Shown in pieces: positions 21,505-32,270 of a stretch of DNA of 64,000 nucleotides (position 1 is its first letter; every line of letters starts with the position of its first letter). Under the pieces are notes generated by a model. The model was not told the DNA's origin. It saw only the letters and a list, made by a program, of their open reading frames with translations, and did not search any database. This stretch comes from Cervus elaphus. Taxonomy: Eukaryota; Chordata; Mammalia; Artiodactyla; Cervidae. The stretch spans positions 103,055,152-103,119,151 of the forward strand of contig NC_057832.1 of the NCBI RefSeq assembly GCF_910594005.1. The letters run 5' to 3'. The position numbers and the translations under genes are program-made.

Positions 21505-23215
21505 GAAATTTCACAAAGAGTGTGCAAACATAAATGCTATGACTTAATTACAGCAGTTACTTTCTAATACACATCTATTATACCGACTTATTTTTCTATG
21601 TAGTGATGGTGGCAGCTGGGGTGAAGAGGAGACTGGTTAAATGTGTATAATTTCCATGTTTTGCCATTCTGAATCCACTGGTCAGAAATGAGGCCTATAA
21701 TTTTTTCCAGAGAGCTGTCACAAAATGTGGGCAGTCCTGCCCTCCCATCAATTTCTCTCCAGAGAAGCCCATGGTGCCCAAGGGTGGCCTGATGGAGGGG
21801 GTCATCACCAGGACCCCTGACAGCGACAGCTGGTGAGAGCAGAGCAACAGGAAAGTAGGTCAATGGAGAAGCCATTTGCCAACTTCTGGAGACTTCGTCT
21901 GGGGAGCAGAAGAGCAGGGCTGCTTGCCGGCTGTGATTCAGGGCACAAGAGCCTCCTTATACACAGGGGTAAAGGTGGTTAATATCACGAGGTTGCAAGA
22001 GCTCTCTAGAAGCCAAACAGCAAGGCTCAGAGACTCTGGCAAGCTCCCCAGTGCTGGCAAACCAGGGCGTCACGGGACTCTAGTCTCCCTACAATTAAAC
22101 AGATAATTAAGAAATAAGAACATATTTTTCCAATATAAATTGATAGGCGCTGCTTGGTAATGTTAGCATCAGGAATAAATTGAGCAGTAATCTGCAAAGG
22201 ATGTTATTGCTATTGTAAAAATAAAGATCTGTCTCCGCAACCAATCAATTCAGCAGATATATACCAACAATCAAATTGTTAAAAATGACTTCTATAAATT
22301 ACCCAGTGTTCCATCTAATGGTGCCAGAAGCAGCTGTGATACAATTTAGGGCTGATATAACCATACATCGAAAGCGCTTCTTCATTCTGATGTTTTTTAA
22401 TTCCCTTCTAAGCAGTTTTAGTCGAGCCCACAGCTTTGTTTAATGCCCCCATGTGAAAACAAAGTGTATTTCACTCCATGGGTTAGCAAAGTCATTTTGG
22501 CAGGAACACTCAGGAATATATGCATTTAATGTGGAAAGAATAATTCAATTTTCTCTCTATTATTTCAGCTACAAGGTTGCAATATCCTTAATTCTGCATT
22601 AAACCTTCTGGCTTGTGAGGAAGTTGCAATTCTTTATCAGCTCTCATTCCTCTTTCAAATGAGTGTAAAAAAGCCCCACGAAGGGATAGTTACAATCATA
22701 AATTTTTCAGTCTCATGTAATAGCTATTTCAATGAGATGATAACAATTTTTAAATTTTTCTTGATGCCTGCAGAACTTGAAGACTTCTTCTATCCAAACT
22801 TTGATTGTTAATGCCTAATCACCAAGCCAGCCTGTGATCTGTTTTTTTTTTCCTCCTTGCATATTCATGTAAGGCTCCAAAGCAGTTAAACGATGGCTGA
22901 AGCAATTTTCCCAGTTGGGAGCCCTGACACAACAGGCATCTATCTTTAATATAACTCTTCCAAACTTAGTTCTTTCATTGATGTTTGTCTAGTAGGCTTA
23001 GATGGTGCCCAAGCTGGGCCATGGTTCACTCCAGACAAAATTAACAATGAGAGCAAAAACAGAAATAGCTGCCACTCATCTCCTATTGAGTGTTAAGTTC
23101 TTTCCCCAGAAAACAGGACACCAGGAGACATATCAACACAATTAAACATGGTCCCTGTCCTCAAATAATATCATGAGGAAATGGCTAATGGTTTGGGAAT
23201 AACTAAGGAATAACT
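21505..23215. other. 1.7-kb repeat-free island
   Basis: No recognisable SINE, LINE, LTR or DNA transposon, in contrast to both flanks. The core at about 22110-22960 is AT-rich with homeodomain-like TAAT words, CAGCTG near 22332 and CAATCAATC near 22241. No credible open frame. It could be conserved non-coding DNA; that is inference. Confidence 0.4.
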
Positions 23216-23227
23216 AAGATCATACTA

Positions 23228-23432
23228 GAATTCCACCTGGGCTTCCCTGGTGGCTCAGATGGTAACAAGTCTGCTTGCAGGGCAGGAGACCCATGTTTGA
23301 TCCCTGGGTTGGGAAGATTCCCTGGAGAAGGGCTACCCACTCCAGTATTCTTGCCTGGAGAATCCCATGGACAGAGGAGCCTGGTGGACTACAGTCCATG
23401 GGGTCAGACATGACGGAGTGGCTAACCCTTTC
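23228..23432 (+). repeat. Bov-tA SINE
   Basis: Sense copy (gggcttccctggtggctcag; gagaatcccatggacagagg). The duplication aagatcatac lies at 23216-23225 and 23433-23442. Confidence 0.95.
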
Positions 23433-23442
23433 AAGATCATAC

Positions 23443-23865
23443 AAACTAGGGTGAGTCCCATGGAAGAGACCTGCTTTAGGAGAGAAAGTTCCTAGTTCTC
23501 CCCAAGATGGAGGTTGACAAGCTCCACACAGGACGTTATGGAGGGTAAGACGGAGCCACATACACGTTTTGAGTTCAGTGACCCAGTGATCTAGCTGAGG
23601 AAGAAACTTAAAGTGATAGGTCATATAATAAGGTGAGATAAATAGATCTAAGTGCACGATCAGGGGACAGAGAGAGGAGTTAAAGAGGGCTGAGTTGAGG
23701 GACAGGTTTGGAGAGGAGTGAATGAGACACACTCAGTTTGACACAAAAATCCTGCCCAGCAATCACCCAAAATCAGTCTGGAACTCAGGAGAAAAGTCAA
23801 GAACAAAGATGATAGGTTCAGAAGTCCTGTTTTGTGGGATACTACTCAGGTAGACTACAGAATGT
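23443..23865. other. Unassigned stretch
   Basis: No repeat or gene recognised. The word agaagtcctgttttgt occurs at about 23820 and again at 23869, just before the next SINE. Confidence 0.45.
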
Positions 23866-23878
23866 CCTAGAAGTCCTG

Positions 23879-23983
23879 TTTTGTTTGTTTGGCCGCACAG
23901 CTTGCAGAATCTTAGTTCTCTGATCAGAGATCAAACCTGGACCGGAAGCATGGAGTCCTAACCACTGGACTACCAGGGAATTC
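23879..23983 (-). repeat. Short tRNA-derived SINE (CHR group)
   Basis: Antisense SINE (tttggccgcacagcttgcag, aaccactggactaccaggg). The 13-bp duplication cctagaagtcctg lies at 23866-23878 and 23984-23996. Confidence 0.93.
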
Positions 23984-24074
23984 CCTAGAAGTCCTGCTTT
24001 CAACCCTCAAAAGTATTTAATTTCTTCCCCGACAAGTACTTATCCTAGAACTCCCATTGAAAACTCTCCATCTT

Positions 24075-24506
24075 TGTATGGTCTAGCCAGTCAAGATGGC
24101 TACTCTCCTGCGCTCTCTATATCCCCTGCCAGACCAGCGCCTGCCTCACCATCACCCTACTCACGTGACTGGCCTTCCTACATACTTGCCCCAGGCCCCA
24201 ACTGGCCATTGTTCTAATCAAGAGGGCGGGTCCCCCTCTGCTGGTTTCCCTGGTAACTAATGAGCCCACCTGATATCAATCTATGCTTGAAACCACCCCC
24301 CCCCCCCACCACCAATTCAAGAGTGAAGACCACTGCCACGTCCAGTTCTGCCCACCTTAGCAACGTGTGGGGTGTCTCTTCAGGACCTTGCTTCAGACGT
24401 GTATGTTCTCCCTAGCTATTAAACCATTAATGTTTCCATTGCTGACTTTGGGCTTTCTTTGGTCTTAAAGCTGGGCAAGTGCAGGCTTGCTGAGTGCACC
24501 CCAACA
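24075..24506 (+). repeat. Solo LTR, 432 bp, perfect 5-bp target duplication
   Basis: Begins tgtatggtctagcc and ends gcaccccaaca. Flanked by atctt at 24070-24074 and 24507-24511. An ATTAAA poly(A) signal near 24419 precedes an R/U5-like stretch (ctgactttgggctttctttg). A CACGTG E-box lies at 24162-24167 and a 12-C run at 24296-24307. No internal retroviral sequence remains, so the provirus was lost by LTR-LTR recombination. The class is probably ERV with 5-bp duplications. Confidence 0.85.
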
Positions 24507-24523
24507 ATCTTATATTTTAACTT

Positions 24524-24645
24524 TTATTTTTTTTTTAATTTTTGGCTGCACCTCGAGGCATCAGGGATCTTAGTCCCTTGACCAGGGATTGAACTGGCAA
24601 CCCCTATGCCTCCTTCAGTGGAAGCACATAGTTTTAACCACTGTA
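24524..24645 (-). repeat. Short tRNA-derived SINE (CHR group)
   Basis: Antisense copy (aatttttggctgcacctcga, cccttgaccagggattgaac, ttttaaccactgtaaccc), just downstream of the solo LTR. Confidence 0.85.
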
Positions 24646-24678
24646 ACCCTTTTCTAACTCTTTTAATACAAAATTTTT

Positions 24679-24952
24679 TAAAAAGATTTCTTTCTTTATG
24701 GCATGCTGGGTCTTTGTTGCTCCATGCAGGCTTTTCTTAGGTTGCGGTGAGCAGGGACTACTCTTTGTTGCAGTGACGGGCTTCTCATTGCTGTGGCTTC
24801 TCTTCTTGTGGCTCCCAGGCTCTAGGGTATAGGCTCAGTAGTTGTGGCACAGGGGCTTGGTTGCTCGGCGGCATCTGGATCTCCCGGATCCAGAGATTGA
24901 ACCTGCATTGGCAAGTGTATTCTTAGCTGCTGAACCACCAGGGAAGCCCTAG
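24679..24952 (-). repeat. CHR-type tRNA SINE
   Basis: Antisense SINE from the tail (gcatgctgggtctttgttgc) to the head (gaaccaccagggaagccc). Flanked by tacNaaattttt at 24667-24678 and 24953-24964. Confidence 0.92.
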
Positions 24953-24964
24953 TACCAAATTTTT

Positions 24965-25451
24965 GATAACTCCTAATTGGTCTGTGTACTAGAGATTTTT
25001 CTCAATGCACGTTCAGATTCTCACCCTATCCTTTTTCATCCTGCTTTGTGACCCAGAGGCTGACCTTGCTGGACTGCATTGTCTTGCCCTCTGGTTGCGT
25101 AAGAGTTTGGCCAATGGGAGACCCAGGCATAAGATAAGAGTTAGCAGCAAAGTAAGATCAAGGTGTCTTATGTCAGGGATCACTCTTCGCCCGGCGATGA
25201 GGAGCTGGCTGTCTCTCTCTGCAGTTACTGGCCTTTGGTTCTACTAACCATGCCCCCTCCTTGCCAGTCTGGTCTTGAGGTGGTAACAGTTTAGTGATGT
25301 TAGCCTGTGGGGTATAACACCATCCTTTGTTAGCGTCCTTAAATCATGCCTACACTTTTGTAAATAGTACCATTATTAAGTGTCATTAACTTTATCAGAC
25401 TTTGGAAAACTCTTCTCATTTACCTGGTTTGAATGCACTATTTCCTGATAT
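24965..25451. other. Unassigned stretch
   Basis: No repeat or gene recognised. An 80-codon plus frame (25005-25247) has no known domain. Confidence 0.4.
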
Positions 25452-25462
25452 GACTCTGATAG

Positions 25463-25589
25463 TTGTTGTTTAATCACTAAGTTGTGCCCAACTCCTTTGT
25501 GACCCCATGGACAATATCCCACCAGGCTCCTCTGTCCATGGGATTTTCCAGGCAAGAATTCTAGAGTGAGTCACCATTCCCTTCTCCAG
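25463..25589 (-). repeat. Bov-tA SINE, head missing
   Basis: Antisense BovB-derived body only (tgtgaccccatggacaatat, gggattttccaggcaagaat). The duplication gactctgatag lies at 25452-25462 and 25590-25600, so the copy is 5'-truncated at insertion. Confidence 0.94.
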
Positions 25590-25729
25590 GACTCTGATAG
25601 AGTCCTTTGCAAATATTGATTGGTTAACTGAATTATCCAGTCTTTGTTCTAATATATCTTCCTTTAAAAATTTCTATAACATAGTAATGGTATCTGGGCT
25701 GATTTCTCTTCAAGAAAGAAAATACTTTA

Positions 25730-25930
25730 AGATAGTTTTCCCCAACCTAAGTATTCATCAATGAGGAAAATGGTTGAATAAATTATAGTTCATTTCTACA
25801 TATGATAAAGAGAAAAAAAATAAAGACAGTCTTGCAGATACATACATGGAAGTATCTTCAAGACACAGCAAGTGTAAAAAAATCAAGTGACAGAAAAACT
25901 CAATATAACCCTGTTTATGAAGACAATATT
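25730..25930 (+). repeat. Old LINE-like 3' remnant
   Basis: Contains the LINE 3' pattern aagtattcatcaatgaggaa, tggttgaataaattatagtt and tacatacatggaagtatctt. The family is uncertain. Confidence 0.5.
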
Positions 25931-25959
25931 AAACAAAATAAAACTAGACATTTCATATG

Positions 25960-26115
25960 AACTCTTAATCCTTCAAACTGTGTCCAAAACTTTTCCTTTG
26001 CCTCATCACTACTACATTCCTGCCTTAAATTTACACTTCAACTACATTATACAGTAGCTAAGCTAGACTAGGCATTCAATGCTTGTTGGATGAATGAATG
26101 AATGAATTACAATTT
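25960..26115 (+). repeat. L2 LINE 3' end
   Basis: Ends in the L2 signature: ctaggcattcaatgcttgttggatgaatgaatg. It is diverged upstream. Confidence 0.72.
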
Positions 26116-26161
26116 TCAAAAGTGTCCTGCACCTTCTTTCCCCCCTTCTTTATTTACATAT

Positions 26162-26373
26162 GAAGTGAAGTGAAGTCGCTCAGTCACTTCCAACTCTTTG
26201 CAACCCCGTGGACTGTAGCCTGCCCGGCTTCCCCTTCCATAGGTTCTCCCAGGCAAGAATACTGGAGTGGGTTGCCATTTCCTTCTCCAGGGGATCTTCC
26301 TGACCCAGGGATTGAACCCAGGTCTCCTGCATTGCAGGCAGACTCCTTACCCTCTGAGCCACCAGGGAAGTCC
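26162..26373 (-). repeat. Bov-tA SINE
   Basis: Antisense full-length copy (gaagtgaagtcgctcagtca to gagccaccagggaagtcc). The 12-bp duplication ttatttacatat lies at 26150-26161 and 26374-26385. Confidence 0.96.
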
Positions 26374-26548
26374 TTATTTACATATAATTGACAAATAAAA
26401 ATTGTATCTATTTAGTATATACAGCTTGATGTTTAGATATGCCCATACATTCTGAAATAATAGCTATGACTAAGCTAATTAACATATCCATCACCTCACA
26501 TATTTCACTTTTGCTTTTCTTTATTTCTGTGGATGGTAAAAACACTTA

Positions 26549-26905
26549 GGGACTTTCCCAATAGCTCAGTGGTAAAGAATCCACCTGCAGTGCAGGAGAT
26601 GCAGAAGACATGGGTTCAGTCTCTGGACTGGGAAGATACACTGGAGGAAGAAATAGCAAACCACCTCAGTATTCTTGCCTAGAAAATCCCATGGACAGAG
26701 GAGCCTGGTGGGCTACAGTCCAAAGGGTTGCAAAGAGTCAGACACGACTGCTGCTGCTGCTGCGAAGTCGCTTCAGTCGTGTCCGACTCTGTGCGACCCC
26801 ATAGACGGCAGCCCACCAGGCTCCCCCGTCCCAGGGATTCTCCAGGCAAGAACACTGGAGTGGGTTGCAATTTCCTTCTCCAAGACACAATTGAGCACAG
26901 CACAG
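26549..26905 (+). repeat. Bov-tA SINE in L1, itself interrupted
   Basis: Head gactttcccaatagctcagtgg and body to gagtcagacacgactg at 26750. Its tail resumes at 26883 (acacaattgagcacagcac). The outer target duplication aaacactta lies at 26540-26548 and 26906-26914. Confidence 0.92.
26751..26882 (-). repeat. Bov-A monomer inside the Bov-tA tail
   Basis: Antisense Bov-A unit preceded by (CTG)n: ctgctgctgctgcgaagtcg, accccatagacggcagccca, tggagtgggttgcaatttcc. The inner duplication agacacNaNtg lies at 26740-26750 and 26883-26893. Confidence 0.92.
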
Positions 26906-27039
26906 AAACACTTAAGATCTACCCTCTTAGCAAATTTCAAGTACACAATGCAGTGTTATTAGCTATATTTATCCTCTACTGCCAAGACACCACCATAGTG
27001 CTTCTTCATAATGTTCCATCCGCTCAGAATGCTATTAAC

Positions 27040-27615
27040 CCTTCCTTCATCTACTGTGATTAGATTAGTCCTCCACCATCCACTTCAAATGCTTCCTTAT
27101 CTGTGAAGTCTCCCCCAAACACCTCAAGGTAGAATTTCCTGCCCCTCTTCTGCTGCTGCTGCTGTTAAATCGCTTCAGTCGTGTCCAACTCTGTGCGACC
27201 CCATAGACGGCAGCCCACCACGCTCTGCCATCCCTGGGATTCTCCAGGCAAGAACACTGGAGTGGGTTGCCATTTCCTTCTCCAACGCATGAAAGTGAAA
27301 AGGGAAGGTGAAGTCGCTCAGTCGTGTCCGACTCCTAGCGACCCCATGGACTGCAGCCCACCAGGCTCCTCTGTCCATGGGATTTTCCAGGCAAGAGTAC
27401 TGGAGTGGGTTGCCATTGCCTTCTCCACCTCTTCTGCTATTCTATAGCAATTTGTAACTTTATCTGAGCACTCAGGACATCTTGCTTTGTATTCAGATCT
27501 AGTTTGTCCATAAGTTTCTAAGATCCTTGAGAAAGCTTTGGCAATTTTGTATTCCTAATACATAGCCCAGCATCTTGCACATAGTAGGTGCTCCATAACT
27601 CATTGGTACATTGTC
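27040..27615 (+). repeat. L2 LINE 3' end, split by Bov-A2
   Basis: The right part (27439-27615) has L2 landmarks: agatccttgagaaagctttg, agcatcttgcacatagtagg and tgctccataactcattgg. The left part (27040-27143) is more diverged. Confidence 0.65.
27155..27427 (-). repeat. Bov-A2 dimeric SINE
   Basis: Two tandem antisense Bov-A units separated by a gcatgaaagtgaaaaggga linker. The first starts with (CTG)n, the second with gaagtcgctcagtcgtgtcc. The duplication cctcttctgct lies at 27144-27154 and 27428-27438. This arrangement is specific to ruminants. Confidence 0.95.
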
Positions 27616-29685
27616 TTAAATGAAATCTAATTGATGTTAGGGTTTAGCAGAGCAGGTCTTGCTGCCTATTGTAGACTGTTAATTGAATGTCTTCCAAACT
27701 AACTAAATGGATGAATTTAATTATGAAATTGACTGTCACCATATTTTAAATAATTTAAAACTTCAGGTAATTTAAATCTAAGATGAAAAGCAGATGGAGA
27801 GAGTGAGAGCATAAGTAGGGCAATTTTTTTTTTAACGGTTGGTTATCCAAGTCAACTCAGAGAAGCTAAGAGCCTCAAGTGAGGTCCTGGCCTGGCCAAG
27901 GTAAGAATGGAGAAGACAGTTGGCACATATCTGGGTAACCTCCTCTCCCTTGTTCCCAGGGGAAAGAGCATATTTTAATGTCTCCTTTAGCAGCCATTAC
28001 CCTGTATGGATTTCCCAATGAATCTGAAGCCGCCTCTTCACATACTCATAGTCCATAGCTTGCCAGTAATTCTCAAATCTAATTTATTAAAAACTCATTT
28101 ATTTTCAACAACACCAGATTTCTGATTAATTCCCAGCACCATGGGTTATTTAATGCAGTGGGTTTCATTGTCATTTCTGATTTCCCAAAGTGCTTGATTG
28201 ATGGAAGCTATTGTGGGCTTAGTCTGTCAGCGTATTGTTCCTTCGTCAAGTGACAACAAAAAAAAACCCTTACTGATGAAATTGCTGGGTGTCTCTTAAA
28301 TAAGGTAGAAATACAGTATGGCACTGGAGACCCACAAGTGTTAGGCATTCACTAGAAAACTAAAAGTCATGCTTAGAAACTTCACTGAAATATAAGGCAG
28401 ACATTCCTGTCTTTAGCCCGCCTAGAACAGTTTGCCAGAAAATGTGTTTTTGTATCTAATGCCAAGGAAGATAGAGGTTTATTTCCATTTTGCCTTTTTA
28501 TGAGGGTGATGAAATTCAGTGAAGTAGATTCAGAACCATAAATCACCTTTAAAAGAGGCCAGCCTTATTGCGTGTTTGTTCTTTTAATTTTTCAGAACAT
28601 TAAAGACCCATTTAAATCTTTGAGGAGAGTAACCCTTAGAAGGTAAGATATGGTCATAAGGCTCAAACAAAACAAAAGTAACACGTAAAAAGTAAGAGAC
28701 AATGTCATGATGTTTGTGTAGGTATCTGCCACGCTCAAAGGGAACCCTCTTTAACCCCCTTAACCCCATCCCTGGTCCCAGATGACTTCCCCAGTGTAGC
28801 CATGGATACAAGCTTGGGCACTAGGTATAAAAGTTGCCATAAAATGTCCACAAAGGAAAAAGAAGCAGGGCTTCCGTATACTGGAGAAGTGCTTCCACAG
28901 TCTTGCGTACTCTTTCTGCGACACCGTGGCAAATCTTTCCTGTATACCTTCTACTTGTGTCTTTGTGATTTTATCTCTATACTTCTAGATAGACAAGGAC
29001 CCTCATTGGCCATTAAAAGGAAAATCCCATCCCCTCTCATTTCTCAGACGTGAAGATAGATAACTTCTTAGTGAGGTCTTTCTCTTCTGAGCAGTGCTTT
29101 CCACCACCCGGAGGGGATGGTAGTCCAGAGATTTGTATTAGCTTCTGTGTCAAATTTCTCCCTTTAGCCTGGTGTCTAACAGCTGGGCTCTTGTGCTCTT
29201 TGGGAGATGTTCACTGTCAAAGAGATTCTGTACCACCTTGAACAGCTTAGAGGACACATTCTGTGTAAAACTAAGAGCTAAGAAGGCAGGAGCCTGAGGA
29301 GAAAACATAATATAGGATAATTTTCCCATCGCCTCTCCATCACCTTTACTTGCCTCCCTGGAGGAAATTCCAAGAAGACAAACTAGAGAATGATGGCACA
29401 GACTCTTAAGATTTCACATCCTGAGCCCTTTATTATATATAATCCAGCCCACTCATGTGCAAATTCTCATAAATAAATACAACTCTCCTGGCACTGATAG
29501 TAGACACCCTACTGGCACTCCCCTGTCAGAAAAGTGAAACTTTGAGATATTTTCCAAAGAGGTATTTATAGTAATTTATCTACAAACATCTGTATGCAAG
29601 GGCATGGATTTACTGAATAACTATGTTTAGGATGAATGAGGTCTCAGTGCCCTTTGCAAAATATATTGTTAAAATTGTGCCACCT
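27616..29685. other. 2 kb repeat-poor stretch
   Basis: No young retroposon in about 2 kb. The part at 27950-28330 contains TTATTAAA, TTAATTCCC and TTGATTGATGG words and no credible frame. Short frames at 28584-28932 (minus) and 28802-29241 (plus) lack known domains. Possible regulatory DNA; inference only. Confidence 0.4.
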
Positions 29686-29835
29686 CCATTTTTCACTAAG
29701 ATTGACTGAGATTAAAAAGTTAACTTATTAAGATGGTAAAGATAGGGAAGGGACACTTTTACATAGTTTTATATAAATTGGTGCAAACTGTATGGAGGAC
29801 AATTTGAGAATATCCATCAAAATGAAAATGTGCTA
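29686..29835 (+). repeat. Old L1-like remnant
   Basis: Pattern aaattggtgcaaactgtatg, gaggacaatttgagaatatc, tcaaaatgaaaatgtgc matches the distal ORF2/3' part of old LINEs. Confidence 0.5.
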
Positions 29836-30192
29836 TCAGAGATTTCCAATTTTAAGGTAGCAGAATAAAGTTTTTCTGCCTCTCTCCTCAGCCACAACCA
29901 ACGAGGATGATGAGAAACAAAACATAAACTCCACAGTCCATGAAATTAGGAAGTATTTATAACTACAAACAATAATATATGAAAATGAATGAAGGAGTTT
30001 AAATGGTGCAGCAGAGTGGACAAAGCCTGGGTAGTTGGTTACTGATAGGATTTTTAAGACAATATCACAGAAAATAGGAGTCAGGGAGGGGCTAAACAAG
30101 AGCAATTGATTAAAAATCTTTCTAAGGAGCAGAGAGAACCCCTCAAAACCGCATCCCATCCAGAAGAGCCAGGTGAGCTGTTTCTCATTTTA
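29836..30192. other. Unassigned stretch
   Basis: No repeat or gene recognised. A 107-codon minus frame (29836-30159) has no known domain. Confidence 0.4.
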
Positions 30193-30405
30193 CCTGGACC
30201 CCAGGGGCTCAACGGTAAAAAATCTGCCTGCAATGCAGAACACACAGATGTGTTTGATCGCTGGGTAGGGAGGATTCCCTGGAGGAGGGCATGGCAACCC
30301 ACTCCAGTATTCTAGCCTGGGAAATCACGTGGACAGAGGAGCCTGGCAGGCTATATAGTCCATGGGGTTGCAAAGAGTCAGACATGACTGAAGCGATTGA
30401 GCACA
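30193..30405 (+). repeat. Bov-tA SINE, diverged head
   Basis: Sense copy (ggggctcaacggtaaaaaat, ggcatggcaacccactccag, gagtcagacatgactgaagc). Target duplication not clear. Confidence 0.9.
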
Positions 30406-31100
30406 TGGCGTGTGCCTTCAAACTCAGGGACACCAGCCTAGTGGAAGGCCTGGAATAGGCACTAGGCTAAAAAAGAAGCTAAACAGACAGTGAAACCCAT
30501 CTCCTCCACGTTCAGCTGCTGGGACACTGGGAACCAGCCTTATTGCCTTGGCCTCCTCCTTCCTTCACTACTGTCTACCCAAAGAAAATAAATTGTAGTA
30601 TTCTTCTCTGGAATTACTGAATATCCCAAAAAAATTACCTAGAGATACAAATAGTGGTGAATTAGTGTAAGCAAATGATTTAGAAATACAAAGAAACATG
30701 AAGATTAAAACCAGAAGAAACAAATAAAAGGATTGAAAGTGGAGGACTTGGCCTGTGGGGTGTCAGGAAATGGTGGGGCAGAAGATTGTGGTTTTTGGTT
30801 ACATCTTTTAGCACTAATTGATTTTTAAAAATTATCCACCTGTGATAATTAAATAAAAAGTAAACATTTGTTTAAAAATAATAACTAGATCATATTAGGT
30901 GATCTTGAAAATTACACCTAGTCTTAAAAGGCGTTTATTAAAAACTTCAAAGGAAACAAGCTACTTGGAGGAGAAAACTATGCAATCGGCATGCTAAAGG
31001 ATAAGACAGAGACTTTCTTTCTGCTCAAGTTTATTTCTCCTCTTACACTAACTCCATTGGCTTTGGAGCAGAAAAGAACATCTTTGTATGTGTAGAACCT
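30406..31100. other. Unassigned, AT-rich toward the end
   Basis: No repeat family or gene that I can name. Confidence 0.4.
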
Positions 31101-31110
31101 ACCTCTGAGC

Positions 31111-31321
31111 TTTTGCTGTTTTGTCGCTAAGTCATGTCCGACTGTTTTGTGACCCCGTGGACTGTAGCCGGCCAGACTCCTCTATCCATGCGATTTCCCA
31201 GGCAAGAATACTGGAGTAGGTTGCCATTTCCTTCTCCAGGGGATCTTCCTGACCCAGAATTGAATCCACATCTTCAGCATTGGTAGGCAAATTCTTCACC
31301 ACTGAGCCTCCAGGGAAGCTC
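31111..31321 (-). repeat. Bov-tA SINE
   Basis: Antisense copy (tgtcgctaagtcatgtccga to ctgagcctccagggaagct). Flanked by acctctgagc at 31101-31110 and 31322-31331. Confidence 0.95.
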
Positions 31322-31359
31322 ACCTCTGAGCCTGGCCTAAGTTAATTTCTTAAAAAATA

Positions 31360-32030
31360 CTGCTCAGTAATAAGAGAGAACTAACTTCTGATTATGTGCT
31401 ATAACATGGATAAATCTTTATGCTAAGGGTAAGAAGCCAGAACCACAAGGTTAGATCAGGTATGATTCTGTTTTATGTGTCATTCTGAAAAAGGTAAAAA
31501 TTACAGGGACAGGAAACAGCTCCATGGTGGCCAGGAGCTGGAGGTAGAGTGTGGGGTTGACTAAAGGTGCTCAGGGATATTTTTTTAAATTAGTTAGTTA
31601 ACTTTTGTCTGCAGTGGGTCTTCATTACTGCGCGGGGTTTCTCTAGCTGCAGTGAGTTGGGGGCCACTCTGCTGCGGTACACAGGCTTCTCACTGTGGTG
31701 GCTTCACTTGTTGCAGAGCAGACTCTACAGCATGTGGGCTTAGTAGTTGCAGCTCTCAGGCTCAGTACTTGTGGCATACAGGCTAAGTTGCTCCGCAGCA
31801 TGTGGGATCTTCCCAGAGCAGGGATCGAACCCATGTTCCCTGCATTGGTGGCTGGATTCTTAACCACTGGACCACCAGAGAAATCCTCAGAGAGAATTTT
31901 TTTTTTTTTTGAGGTGGTGGAATAAGTATATTTTGACTGTTCTGGGTGTTAAAAAACTATGCATTTGTTTTCATAGACATATGAAACTCATAGACATGGA
32001 CACTAAAAAAGGTGAGAATTATTACATATA
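31360..32030 (+). repeat. Old L1 3' end, split by a CHR SINE
   Basis: Left part: ctataacatggataaatctt, ggtggccaggagctggaggt. Right part (31889-32030): gaggtggtggaataagtata, gttctgggtgttaaaaaact. It resumes in register after the SINE. Confidence 0.72.
31566..31888 (-). repeat. CHR-type tRNA SINE in L1
   Basis: Antisense SINE (gtctgcagtgggtcttcatt to gaccaccagagaaatcc). Flanks ctcagggatat and ctcagagagaat are similar, consistent with an aged duplication. Confidence 0.9.
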
Positions 32031-32033
32031 CAT

Positions 32034-32098
32034 TGTTGGTCCATCACCCAGTTGTGTCTGACTCTTTGAGACCCTGTGGACTGCAGACCCCATGGACT
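32034..32098 (-). repeat. BovB/Bov-tA 3' tail fragment
   Basis: About 60 bp only: ccatcacccagttgtgtctg, actctttgagaccctgtgga. The last words are duplicated (actgcagaccccatggactg). Confidence 0.75.
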
Positions 32099-32103
32099 GA
32101 CAT

Positions 32104-32270
32104 ACATTACATATATATATATTTTTTTTATATTATATATATTAGTTAAATATATAATATTAATATATTTATTATATATTATAAATATATAACATATTAA
32201 TTTATATTTAATTAATTTATATTAATATATATTATATTAATTTCTATATATTAATATATGTGTGTTTGTT
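32104..32270. repeat. AT-rich low-complexity block
   Basis: About 165 bp almost wholly A and T, with many self-complementary TATA/TTAATATA words. It could form hairpins or be length-variable. Confidence 0.93.

Larger units (their letters stand above)
26386..27015 (-). repeat. L1 3' UTR, split by SINEs
   Basis: Left part 26386-26548 (ttgacaaataaaaattgtat, ctaattaacatatccatcac). Right part 26906-27015 (acttaagatctaccctctta, gcaaatttcaagtacacaat). They are contiguous in L1 3' UTR consensus once the nested SINE pair is removed. Confidence 0.85.

Noticed and set aside
23220..23732. 170-codon minus-strand frame
   Set aside because: Half of it is the reverse of a Bov-tA SINE (SVMSDPMDCSPPGSSVHGI). 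No independent evidence for a gene.
24075..24506. Full provirus next to the LTR
   Set aside because: No primer-binding site, gag, pol or env follows, and the 5-bp duplication closes directly on the LTR ends, so it is solo.
26749..26764. CTG triplet run as a disease-type repeat expansion
   Set aside because: It is the normal short (CTG)n at the edge of Bov-A units, and appears again at 27151.
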